From Pilaira anomala (taxonomy: Eukaryota > Mucoromycota > Mucoromycetes > Mucorales > Mucoraceae): a stretch of 64,000 bases of DNA. Below the pieces are notes generated by a model that made no database searches, had not been told where the DNA came from, and saw nothing but the letters and a program-made list of their open reading frames with translations. Location: assembly GCA_025716855.1 (NCBI GenBank), contig JAIXMQ010000071.1:62001-126000 (forward strand), written 5' to 3'. Positions 24,429 through 34,829 of the stretch are shown here, in pieces; position 1 is the first letter of the stretch; the number at the start of each line of letters is the position of its first letter. Both the position numbers and the translations under genes were made by a program.

Positions 24429-25661
24429 CATCACTGTAGCAGTAACTATGGTTACACCATCACATAAATTAGGTTACAAAAATAACAACAGAGAGAGAGA
24501 GAGAGAGGAACTTTATTTTTGCCAGCAAAGTCCCTGCGCGATTAATATTAATTTAGTACAGACACACACACACATATATATATATAGAGTAAGATTACCA
24601 TTCATATTAACCTTTACTAAATTTGAATAATCTGGTATCATTTGATATTAATTTAAGAGTCTGTAACAGAGGATATGGCTAAAGTATACACATAGGCTTG
24701 TGCTTGAGCAACATTAAGTTTATTGTATGCAAAAATCCATATATGTACTCCTCCTAACAAAAAAAAAAAATCGTTTTATTTCTTCTCTTTATGGTAAATT
24801 CATGTCAGTTAATCATTTAAAATATATGCATTTTAGTACCTTTTTTTTTATAAAATAATATGATGATATATGATGCCATTTTTTCATTCTTTTTTACTAT
24901 TCCAAAATATGATTAAAAGTATAAAATAGACAATACCCTTTAGACACTGCATTATAAAAAAAAAAGAAAAAAAAAAAAACTCTGCCCCTCTCTCGCTTTA
25001 CTCTTGAAATAAAGATTAATTTTCACGTTCTTTTCCCTCTTTTGGATAAACTAAAAAAATTAGAGTTGATCATCGCAAAACGCCAAATAGTTGGCATAAA
25101 AAAAAATAATCTTTTTTTTTTTTTCTGTGATAAGTTAACATGAATAGGATACAAACAACTTTAAAATCGAGAGTTAACAGGTAGTATTATATCATTGAAT
25201 TATTTAGATTGATGATGAAGAAAAAGTCTGAAACTGATGAGAATACAGATATTATATTTGGTCATCATGTTGTATATTCCCACACTGCCGTCTGAGACTA
25301 CCACCACACTACTACTACTAACTACGCCATTCTAGCGTCATCCCTCATTCTTTATTTTATCTACAGTAGTATTAGTAGTAGTGCTCCTGAAAAAAAAAAT
25401 GTTGTGTCAATGGTTGTCACTACAGACATTCAAGAAGCTGTATTAAAACAAAATATTATTACTAACTGAGTGTTGATAAATATATAGCAAAAGTGAGGGG
25501 GGAAAATAAAAAATATGGACATAGGTTTATTTATAAGATTATAAACAAGAAAGAGTTATAATACAAATATAAAAAAACAATTTCTGTTTTGCTTTTGAAT
25601 AAGAAAGAGGGAAGGGGGAAGGGGGGGAATATGAGGTGTTTGTTGAGTGTTCTGTTAACTT
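24154..25661. other. Intergenic, long GA microsatellite and T-tracts
   Basis: About 1.5 kb upstream of the ankyrin-DIL gene and downstream of the Gag-like gene. A (GA)n tract of about 60 bp lies at 24189-24250, only about 40 bp upstream of the ankyrin-DIL ATG, so probably in its promoter or 5' UTR. A T-run of about 28 lies near 24400-24428. Short GA and CA/TA runs follow at 24490-24590. No gene recognised. Confidence 0.55.
24189..24250. repeat. (GA)n microsatellite
   Basis: About 28 uninterrupted GA dinucleotides, just upstream of the ankyrin-DIL start codon. On that gene's coding strand the tract reads (CT)n, a pyrimidine tract as in many fungal promoters and 5' UTRs. Confidence 0.9.
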
Positions 25662-26981
25662 TTAAGTAAAGGTAACAGATCTGATTCTTTTGGGAGGAGA
25701 GTTGTTGTTGTTGTTGTGTAACGTAGTGGTATTATTATGATTGATATCATCATGTTGTAGTGGTAATTTAGAAATGATAGTTTGACCAAACTCTGACCAA
25801 GAGGAAGGTACCTTTGCAAGAGCTATAGCAACTAAATGTTCTTGGGGATGCTTTGACTTTAAATGATTATATACTGACAAGGGCAAAGGTAATGTCTTTG
25901 TATCTTTCTTTACTTGATATTGTTTTTTTAAACATTCTTTCAAGAAATTATACATGTTCGTATTTTGGTTAGTAAGGAAATGGTGAATCAAGGTATGATC
26001 AAGATATAGATATAAAGATTTACATGCAACAACATATAAACTAAATCTTATATAATATCTTTGAAATGTTTCATCTGGGCGTTGAATATATGAAGGAAGT
26101 GCATTCTTAATTTCATGTGTCATTTCACTAGAATAAAATCCAATTTGACGTTGAATGATCGTTTTAGCACCAGACCAGGGTAAGCCTTCAAATAATCGTT
26201 TCTTAAACCAGAGATATAATTCCAAATGTCTTTCTTTCATCTCTTTGAAAGAGCCTTCCATCAATCCATACCAATTTTCATCAATGTCCAAACCTATTTG
26301 ACGAACTGCCTTCTCAAAGTCATCCAAGAATTCATTTACTAATAATCCTTCAGTAACAATTTCTGTTACATTCATTTTAATTTCTTTGGTTAAACTATTA
26401 TAAATAGTCCCTTGAAATCGAATCTTTGGTACTGAAAAAGATTTCGTAGGTGGACGAGCATATGGTTTCTTGACCACATACGATGATGATGATGATGATG
26501 AAGGAGGAGGATGATAAGGTGTATTTACAGATTTTACTATAGGTTCTACCTTACTAGCAAGACGGGGATCACGAGGAGAGCGGGTATGAGTAATAGCAGT
26601 AGTAGTAGTAGCGGTATGAGAAGCTTGTTGCGCAATAGAGGGAAGAGCAGCTACTTTTTCCATGGCAGAAGAAAAAGAGGGAACAAGAGCAGGAACAGGT
26701 TCAAATAAGAGCGGTGTTTCTTTATTACCTTCACCTTTGTTAGCTTCATATTCAAAGTTTAGTAGAGGTGAACCAAAGCCAATGGAACTTTCATCAGATG
26801 ATGGAGAATGTTCATATGTTTCTTCCTTCGAGCCAGTTACAGTAGGTACACTCGTTACGTCCTTTGAAGTATTTACACCTAACCTTTCACCAAAATCATT
26901 AAACGTTGTATGCATAGCTAGTAGGCAGTGATCAAACGTAAAATCCACTTTTAGTTTTGCGTCTTCCGTACTACTTGTCAT
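25662..26981 (-). CDS. Single-exon protein with Gag-like region
   Basis: One uninterrupted reading frame of 439 aa in a neighbourhood where long genes usually carry introns. Residues 1-185 are low-complexity, Ser/Pro/Glu-rich, with SPRDPRLASK near 134. Residues about 210-350 form a helical, aromatic-rich region: EFLDDFEKAVRQIGLD, then LYLWFKKRLFEGLPW, then QRPDETFQRYYIRFSLYVVA. The order 'short helix, W..F+..L, Q+.DE....Y..RF' recalls the capsid part of Ty3/Ty1-type retrotransposon Gag proteins. There is no zinc knuckle, protease, reverse transcriptase or LTR nearby. I therefore consider a host gene derived from Gag possible. Otherwise it is a Mucorales-specific protein of unknown function. 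The tail is Asn/His-rich and ends in a basic PPKRIRS segment. Confidence 0.75.
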   Translation of the reverse strand: MTSSTEDAKLKVDFTFDHCLLAMHTTFNDFGERLGVNTSKDVTSVPTVTGSKEETYEHSPSSDESSIGFGSPLLNFEYEANKGEGNKETPLLFEPVPALVPSFSSAMEKVAALPSIAQQASHTATTTTAITHTRSPRDPRLASKVEPIVKSVNTPYHPPPSSSSSSSYVVKKPYARPPTKSFSVPKIRFQGTIYNSLTKEIKMNVTEIVTEGLLVNEFLDDFEKAVRQIGLDIDENWYGLMEGSFKEMKERHLELYLWFKKRLFEGLPWSGAKTIIQRQIGFYSSEMTHEIKNALPSYIQRPDETFQRYYIRFSLYVVACKSLYLYLDHTLIHHFLTNQNTNMYNFLKECLKKQYQVKKDTKTLPLPLSVYNHLKSKHPQEHLVAIALAKVPSSWSEFGQTIISKLPLQHDDINHNNTTTLHNNNNNSPPKRIRSVTFT

Positions 26982-28102
26982 TTAACTAATAAAAAAATAA
27001 AATGATTTGATTATGTATATATAAGATTAAAAAAAAAAAAAAAAAAAAAAAAATAGGGAGAAAATAGTGGCTCTTTTTATACTTTTTTTTTTGATTGATT
27101 TGTTTTCTTTGTCCTTTTAGTAAACATAATTTTAAACTCAGATACAAACAATGAAAATTGATTGGACAGATGCAATATCTATTTGACATAATTGCTTTTT
27201 TTTTTTACAATCAAAAACTCGGAATAACTTTTTCGTTTTTAACTATCAAGACCAATCTATTCGATCAAATATATAAAGTCGTACAGAATGAGTCTAGAGT
27301 AACGAAAATATATCAAAATATTTACAAGCTTAAACTCAGATTTGATAAAACTTATCCAATACGTGTCTAAAGGAAGATTCTAGCCTTCTTCTCTCTCTCT
27401 TTTATTCTTAACGTTATTGGTTCTCTTCAATCAACAGTTTGTTGTGTTCTAATTATAAGAGCAAAAAGTACCAATAAAATAACAAAGAAGTAGTTCTTTT
27501 TATTTATTTACAAAAAACCACACTCACGTAACCTTCCGACGATTTCCTCCTCCTCCTTTTTTTTATCACTGATGATAAAATTGTTCACTTTTCTCTTCAT
27601 GACGTTTCGCGTGTGACAATACTAACTCTTTCTATTAAACAGTTCCGATTGTTATGTATTCAATCCTGCAGTCAGTGATGATTTCTCGCGAAAAAAAAAA
27701 AAAATTAGTTCACATCATCAGGTGACCCGTAAAATAAATTACACGGTGGTCCTTCCTCCTTTTTAATTATGTCAAGAGAGAAATACAATATAAACATTGT
27801 GTGAGAATTTTACATCTCTAAAAGTGTGAGCTTTATTTACGCCCACTTAGACTTATAAACAAATCATCATATAAACAATGACGACAAGTATATACCATTT
27901 TCATTTCTAAATGCGTTCATTGACTTGCATTGTTTTACAAAGGCATTTTTTTTAATGCAAGAAATTGATTGGTTAATTAAGTATCATTTTTTTTTTTTTT
28001 TTGACATGTGTTGGTATCTTTAAATTTACATTTTTTTTTATTTTTTTCCAGCACTTTTTTTTTTTTTTTCTTTCTTTCTGCTACTTAAATAAACAACAAA
28101 TA

Positions 28103-28139
<37 letters not shown>

Positions 28140-28173
28140 AGAAAATAATGAGGGGGATCTAAAAAGTACAATA

Positions 28174-28209
<36 letters not shown>

Positions 28210-28280
28210 TGTGTGTATGTGTGACGTATTTATATAGGGGATTTTTTTGTTTTTGTTTCTATCTGCTTTTTTTTTTTTTT
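26982..28280. other. Intergenic, homopolymer-rich
   Basis: About 1.3 kb between the Gag-like gene and the 3' end of the mL40 gene. It contains an A-tract at about 27030-27052, several T-tracts at 27980-28070, an A-run around 28110-28135 and a (GA)n tract at about 28175-28207. No gene recognised. Confidence 0.5.
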
Positions 28281-28724
28281 TTAAGCAGTTACTTCGGTAG
28301 CTTTATAAGCATAATCCCAACCCTGTGTAGAAGGAGTTTCTGTAGGAATCTTTGCTTGTTTAGGATATGTAACGTGTCTACTCTTGACAAGCGCACCCTT
28401 GAAAAGTCTATCGCTTGTCTTTTCTAATTCGTTCATGGCAGAGTTCATTGCTCTGAATTGAAGTTCAAGAGAACGTTCTCTTTGTTCTCTTTGACGCATA
28501 CGGTGAAGTTTCCAAGCACGTTCGATCGTCTCATGTTGTTCCAACATTTCTCCTTCTAATGTAATTGTCTTTTCTCTAGATGCTGGTTCAAAAAGTACAC
28601 GACGAATAGTCTCAAGACGAGTATCTCCACCGGGTGCAGTGGAGCCGGTTGAATTCAATCGAGTCTGACTAACTGAATATGTTGCACGTCGAAAAACTGG
28701 TGTACGGATAGCAGCAGTAAGCAT
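28281..28724 (-). CDS. MRPL28: Mitochondrial large-subunit ribosomal protein mL40
   Basis: Single exon, 147 aa. The first 30 residues (MLTAAIRTPVFRRATYSVSQ) are Arg-rich without acidic residues and fit a mitochondrial presequence. The body, DTRLETIRRVLFEPASREKT followed by a long charged helix (TIERAWKLHRMRQREQRERS), matches the mL40/MRPL28 family of mitoribosomal proteins. The ATG lies directly against a T-run of 20 or so nucleotides on the plus strand (28725-28740), i.e. an A-run in the 5' UTR. Confidence 0.82.
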   Translation of the reverse strand: MLTAAIRTPVFRRATYSVSQTRLNSTGSTAPGGDTRLETIRRVLFEPASREKTITLEGEMLEQHETIERAWKLHRMRQREQRERSLELQFRAMNSAMNELEKTSDRLFKGALVKSRHVTYPKQAKIPTETPSTQGWDYAYKATEVTA

Positions 28725-29363
28725 TTTTTTTTTTTTTTTTCAGTGAAGAAAATATAAAAAAGAGAGGGCCCTGGTTCTTTTTTTTTTTTTTTTTTTACTT
28801 TTCGCTTATAAAAAGCCACCCCCGGACTGTCTGCTGCCCGGAATTTAAATATGCACTTTTTTTTTTTTTTTTTTTTTTTTTCTCCAGTGAGTTTCACAAC
28901 AAATAACAAAAGGTACGAAAAAACTTTATTATGCATATATATGATATAAAAGTCAAGTTGAAAACTTTTTATTCGCAGTATAAATCTCATAGAATCGTAT
29001 CAAACTTTTTCCTTACACAAATTGGGGGGTATAATTTATATAGACTACTCATAAAAAAGGAAGAGTAAGTATGTATGTTATGTGTGTGTGTGTGTGTGTG
29101 TACGATCATCGCCAAGAATGTCAACAGGTTAAAAAAAAAAACGCATACTAAATAGACATCTGAGCTATAAAAAAAAGGGTAATTTGTATCCACTCTTTTT
29201 CCTTTTCAGGGAATGGGTTATTATAGAATTATTATTTTGTTTTAATGTAAATAATAGTGATATAAAAGGAGGAGAAGGAGGGGAAAAAAAAAAAAAGGGT
29301 AATGATACAATGATATTATACAATTAAATAAAAGAGAGAAAGGTTGTAATTCTAATTATTAAA
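28725..29363. other. Intergenic, no gene seen
   Basis: About 640 bp upstream of mL40 and downstream of the PPxY membrane protein. It has T-tracts of 20-26 nt near 28778-28798 and 28857-28880, and a (GT)n run near 29082-29101. No coding signal. Confidence 0.5.
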
Positions 29364-30257
29364 TTAACGACTATTTATATAAGCAGGTGGTGGTTGTATT
29401 GGTTCTTCAAGTCCTTGTGATTCATTCGTATTTCTCTCATAAGCTGGTGGTAATGGATGTGATTGTCTTATTTGAGACATGGGAAGAATACTATTATCTA
29501 ATGGATTGCCTCTGATCGTTTGCTCTTCCATTGGTCCTATATCTAATACAACGTCCATCATCGATGTATCATAAGCAGGTAATATCTCACCTTCTTGCGC
29601 CATTTCGTTTTCTATATTTACTTGAATGATTTCCACTATAAAATTGATGTTATATCTAGACATTGGCTTATTCAAGTGCATTGAATCAGCTGTATCCGTC
29701 TCCCGTAATCTTCGAAAATTCCATTTTATCTGTCGACTTAGATCCAAAGAATTAAACTGCTTTAATTCTGCTTGTAATGATTCATAATACTAAGTAAAGA
29801 AAAAAAAAAATTAATATTGAAATTATCTATATCAATTATTTATTTACTGTAGCCAATTTCTTGTAATATTTTCTTCTTCTTCTAGTTGTAATAAAACCAA
29901 TGATTGCAGGAATTGCTAACATGGTTAAAGGATACCACATGGATAAATTAGCTGCACGAGCAATAATGGAGAATGCTGCTGTTGCAATGACAAAACAGAT
30001 GGCTGTAAAGAACATATAGGTGTCAAGCCAGATATGTGGGTATTCTTTAATAATATGCTTATCAAGTGCCTCAAGACGTGCAAGAAAAATATCTTGAGAC
30101 AACTTGTATATAAAAAAATGTTAAAAAGGCAACCAAAAATAAAAATAAAAAAACAGCATACATAGTCTGTTAGTTGTCTGTATTCAGTATACTTTCCACG
30201 AAGTAATTGGGATCGTTTCCAACGTAATATAACCATTGGAAATGATGCTAAAGCCAT
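29364..30257 (-). CDS. Two-TM protein with PPxY motifs, function unknown
   Basis: Three exons: 30257-30162, 30102-29848 and 29789-29364; 258 aa. Two hydrophobic segments lie in exon 2 (TYMFFTAICFVIATAAFSII near residue 57 and YPLTMLAIPAIIGFI near 87), followed by a basic stop-transfer RRRRKYYKK. The C-terminal half carries LPAY-, PPAY- and PPPAY-type motifs (ILPAYDT, PPAYER, PPPAYINSR at the very end), the ligand type bound by WW domains of Nedd4/Rsp5 ubiquitin ligases. This suggests a membrane adaptor or a substrate for Rsp5-dependent sorting. The overall family is not one I can name. All three splice junctions fall between codons. Confidence 0.8.
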
Positions 30258-31111
30258 TTTTATTTTTTATCTTTCAATTGTTTTTTTTTTTTTATGTAAA
30301 TATAAGAGAGAAAAAGAGAGAGAGAGATGATACATTATCTGGGAATTTATAAGCTTTTTGTTACATTGTACTCCATCTGCCGCTTCCATAATATTTAAAT
30401 CCACGCTCTTTTTTTTTCTCTCTCTTTTTTCCTTTTTTTAGTTTACCGATATAGTAAAGTTGACACTTGCTGTAAGAAATGGTAACTGAGGAAAAAGAAA
30501 AAAAAAAACAAAAAAAAAAAGTATGTTTACAATGACGCTTCCTTTCTTTTTACTTTTTATAGTAGCGTAATCTATTTTTACATTTTTTTTTTAAAAAAAA
30601 AAAAGGGGTGGGTGGGGGGAATATATAATAAACATGTTGTACCATTTCATTCAAAACTGACTTTGAGTAAAAAAAAAACCTTGACTGCTATTGTAGACTT
30701 GGAATGAGTCGTCTTTGCTGTAAAGTTACCGAAACTTTTTTAGATTAAAAACTTAGCATTTGACTTGGCACAAATCTTTTTTTTTTTTTCTCTTATACAC
30801 GCTAGCCTATCTTTTACATCGTTTTTGTAAAATAAAATACTAAATTTGTAATAAATGCTTACGTTTACTGAACAAAAAAAAAAAGTTTGCTCACGATCTG
30901 TACGATACAGTTACATTGTATGATCAAAGGGAAACAAATACTAAGCAGTATTTAAAATCCCGTCACCACCAAAAAGAAAAAGGAAATCATTTGTGTTAGA
31001 CTGTTGTGACAAAACTATCGGATATTTTATTTTATAATAAAGTAGCCTTTTTTTTTTTTTTTTCGTTGTATCGTTTTCTTTACCTTCCTTTCCTATTTCC
31101 CTTTTTCTTTT
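30258..31111. other. Divergent promoter region
   Basis: About 850 bp between two divergently transcribed genes. It contains a T-run joined to an A-run (about 30582-30604), a GA-rich stretch at 30306-30327 and other T-tracts. No gene recognised. Confidence 0.5.
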
Positions 31112-31648
31112 ATGACTGTACCTGATCTTGTTGACCGTAAGTCAGTTAGACTGTCAACTGCTTCATGTGCAACAGAAGATAGTATCGAGTCAGCTACAAT
31201 AGCCACACCATTAAATGCATCACCTCTACCACCTCCCTCCAATACATTTCCAATTATCAATATTGTGAATGATGATCCATTTCCTAACCCAAAAGCATAC
31301 CCAGCCATTGCAGCAACCTACACAAGACGTAGACGTGCACAGACTTCCCCTAGACCCGTTCCTTCATCTATTAGGATAAGCAATACTATACCTCAAGAAC
31401 AACCTGTGATCATTCATGACACTACCAAAACCTGTTCTGATCCAAAGTCAACCAAGTTTTGGCCTAGAATTAAACGTATGATGATGCCTACAAACAATAA
31501 TAATACAGAAAAAATGAAAGAAATGTTTGAATCCATGAATATATCAAATCATCATCATGACGAAAAATCTGAATCTAAATTACAGGAACAAAAGACAAAT
31601 AAGCGTTGGCTTGGTAAAAATAGAGCAAGAGTTGGTCCTCAACGATAG
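31112..31648 (+). CDS. Hypothetical protein, 178 aa
   Basis: Single exon, open from an ATG preceded by a pyrimidine-rich tract. The product is hydrophilic and mostly disordered: a Ser/Thr-rich start, a proline-rich segment (SPLPPPSNTFP), a basic patch TRRRRAQTSPRP, a compact KFWPRIKRMMMP segment, an HHH stretch and a basic end KRWLGKNRARVGPQR. No known domain. Codon use and the lack of homopolymer tracts within the frame argue that it is translated. Position between two other genes gives no functional hint. Confidence 0.6.
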   Translation: MTVPDLVDRKSVRLSTASCATEDSIESATIATPLNASPLPPPSNTFPIINIVNDDPFPNPKAYPAIAATYTRRRRAQTSPRPVPSSIRISNTIPQEQPVIIHDTTKTCSDPKSTKFWPRIKRMMMPTNNNNTEKMKEMFESMNISNHHHDEKSESKLQEQKTNKRWLGKNRARVGPQR

Positions 31649-34600
31649 ATTTAATCCATTATTATACACATTCATATTCAAAAAACAACTAACCTTTTTT
31701 TTAATAAACACATTTTGTATATATTAAAACACCTCTCTTTTGTTTTAATCCAAGACGGAAAAAAATCTACATTGAGCTTATCTATCTATGCATTCCATTT
31801 TTTTCGTTTTAATTATGATGATATATATATAAAAGATATATAAAGATTTTTTTAGGATCTTGAGGACGGGAACGCGTAAGAAACGACATTTTTACGGTAT
31901 CTTACGAACTTAATGTCCGCTTAAACATTTCCGATTATTGTTCACAATCTGAGGTTTTCTTAATTTAGTATCTTTCCGACGATATCAATAAAAAAAAGTA
32001 TGTTACCAACTTGTGGTATTTGTAAGTGGACATTTTTTTATTTTTTTGTCTTTTTTTTTTTGTCTTTTTTTTTCTTTTTTTTTTCTCGTACATGTTTTAT
32101 AAAGTAAGTAAATAGTATATTTGGTAATTTAAACTCGAAAACTTTATCTCTCTTTGTTTATAAGATCAATTTGTAAACATTACATAATTTAACAGTAAAA
32201 AGGTGTAAAAGAAAAAAAAAAATTTTTTTTTAGAAGTCATAATTTTTTTTTTTTTTTTTTTTTCACTTGTATTGGATTTCCCAAAGTTTTGTAAAGAAAG
32301 AAAAAAAAACGCTCAAAAACATTGGGGAATCCAGTACATTTGTAGCTTAAGTACCTGTCTACTATCACTTTCATAGAGCCACGTTCCGTCTCTTTTTTTT
32401 TTTTTCGAGCCAGGTTACTGCTTTACAGAGTAAAAAAAAAAATAAAAAATTTCTCTATTTCTTTTCATTCACCGTCCTCCACTTAATAGCCTCAACAGGG
32501 TTCTCTGATAAATTACTGACTATAATGAACCTCAAAACTCAAAACTGAACTTTCTATATGGTTGAATATTTAATTTAATGATAAATCGCAATTTTTTGTG
32601 GGTATCATATATATATATATATATATATATATGCGCTACTAAGTGAATAACTATTAAAAGAAAAATGAAATTTATTACAATACATATAACTTTATCTTCA
32701 TCTGCTTCTGATAAAACTTATCTTTATAACGAAATATATATATATATATAACTATATGTTGCTAAACTAAAGAAAGTATGTACATTTAGTGCTTGGGTAT
32801 ATATATCATTTAAGAAAATTAAGGTTGATTAGTGTGGATCTTAACAATTCAAAAAAAAAAAAAAGGTCGTAGATAAAACTGATCAACGATGGATTTTAAA
32901 CGTACGTAAATCTAAAAAAGATACCGCGCAAGATTTTATCATCGTCATATACATATATTCAATTTAAAATTTAATTACTCTACATAAAAACTATCTTTAA
33001 CCAAGTTTAGATCATCAATAGTAAAAGATAGATATATATAAAAAAAAAAGTGATTCATATATATATCTTTCTTTGGTCTTTTTTTTTTTTTTTTTTTTTT
33101 TGAAAAGGTTTATATCATGTACTCGTAAAAAGATAGATTTATTACCGCCTCTTTGACATCTATTATTGCAGGCCACTTCGAATTCTTGGACCAAATTCTA
33201 ATTTACATTACTAAACAACTTGTTTGGCTTTTTTTTTTTTTGTTTACATAGTCAATAGTGTACTGTCAATGTAAATGATATGCAGATATAGGAAATAGGG
33301 TGACTACATATTACATCTGGATATCGGCAACACTTGGAGAACTTAATAAAACTGCGTGCGCCCTGAATTGAAGGAGCCAGTTTGTTTTTAAAAAATTATT
33401 CTCTCTTTTTATACGCATTTCAACAAAAAAAAAAAAGAAGTGCAGTTTAAATAGTGTATGGTGTTATCATGATGAATGGTCTAATTAATATATCGACGAA
33501 CCTATAAAAGACACATCATCCAATATTACAATAACCAAAAAGATAAATCATATTCAAGTAAACTCCAAAAGACGCGCACTAACGGATCCTATGCTTTTTT
33601 TTTTTTTATGGATATCAACTTTCATGCTTTGGATCACTTGGGACCATACATACATAATACAAGCCTTGACCAAGCTATATTTATCACACACATTCATTTG
33701 TAATAATTTGGCTTTATTTTCTTTGTTTAACAAGAATGCAACCCCTTCCATCCAATTCTTTCAGTCAGTATTATTTTAATTACTATTATCGTTTCTTTTT
33801 TTTTTTTTTTTTTACTATTGTCCAGTTGATCACGTATTTCTAATGTGTTTCTACTTTTTTTTTTTTTTTTAAAAAAAAACCCTCAATTGAATACTTGGTC
33901 GTATTAAAACATATTATTGTTTGGATATTCGTAGCTTGAAATTTCGTGAATAGATACATAATCAAACGTAGTTTTCGAGGTTTTTTTTTTTTTTTTTTTT
34001 ACGTACAGTATTTCTGATCTGTATGAAGCCGTGTAACACAAAAGGTTTAAAAAAAAAAAAAAGTTCACAATAAGGTTTGTTGTCTCACGGCCAAGTTCGA
34101 ACAATAAACTTTATCTTTGTTATTTTACAAAAAAAAATGAGCTCATAAGTAAAATAAAATTGTTGTCAACCTTCTTCATTACGTGATCGACATGTTTTAA
34201 TTGGAAATATATTGGCCCACAAGTTAAACAGTTTATAGGATCCCGGTCATTCATTCAAAGTTCTATAAAAAACTTTTTTTTTTTTTTTTTTTTTTTTGGA
34301 AATATGTTTCTGTGATAGGAAGCGTTTTTTTTTTATATATATAAAAGTTGTTGGCCACAGAAAAAAGATGAATAAACCTTGATTGCTACGACTTGTTTGA
34401 AACGTATTGTGACTTGACTTTGAAAGAGAAATCAGAATCGTACTCGCAAAGAAGCCATATATATCATTATCATCCTGCTTTTTAGTTCTCCTAATTTACG
34501 TTATAAAGTAAAAATCCCCTTTCTACTATTGTCTATATAGACACATACAACACACTTGAAATGAGACTCCCTGAACTCCTCTCATTTGTGTATGATAACA

Positions 34601-34829
34601 ACTCCTAATGATATCCCTTTTTTCAAAACGGACTCACTATATTCTTTTAATATATTTCTTAGTGTTATTTACTCTTTTTTTTTTTTTTTATATATCCTTT
34701 CTTCTTTCTTTCCCTTTTTTTTTTTTTTTTTTTTCTCTCTCTTAAAATTAAATAAATAAAAGGTAAACACTCTAGATCATTTATTTGTGATTTATACTCA
34801 TTTAAATACTTTTTTATTATTATAGTAGT
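31649..34829. other. 3.2-kb gene-free stretch
   Basis: The longest region without a gene. It is very AT-rich, with (TA)n runs near 32607-32632 and 32740-32752, T-tracts at 32240-32265, 33080-33102, 33800-33815 and 34268-34298, and a T-run joined to an A-run near 33858-33880. Two 60-codon frames near 33554-33779 look accidental. An ATGATGA box near 31815 and CTGA near 31951 resemble snoRNA boxes but lie too far apart for a confident call. Confidence 0.5.

Noticed and set aside
24361..24630. 89-codon plus-strand frame across a T-run and GA repeats
   Set aside because: Made of homopolymer and microsatellite translation (Phe and Arg-Glu runs).
31815..31960. Possible C/D snoRNA (ATGATGA and CTGA boxes)
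   Set aside because: The boxes are about 140 nt apart with no terminal stem that I could see; too weak.
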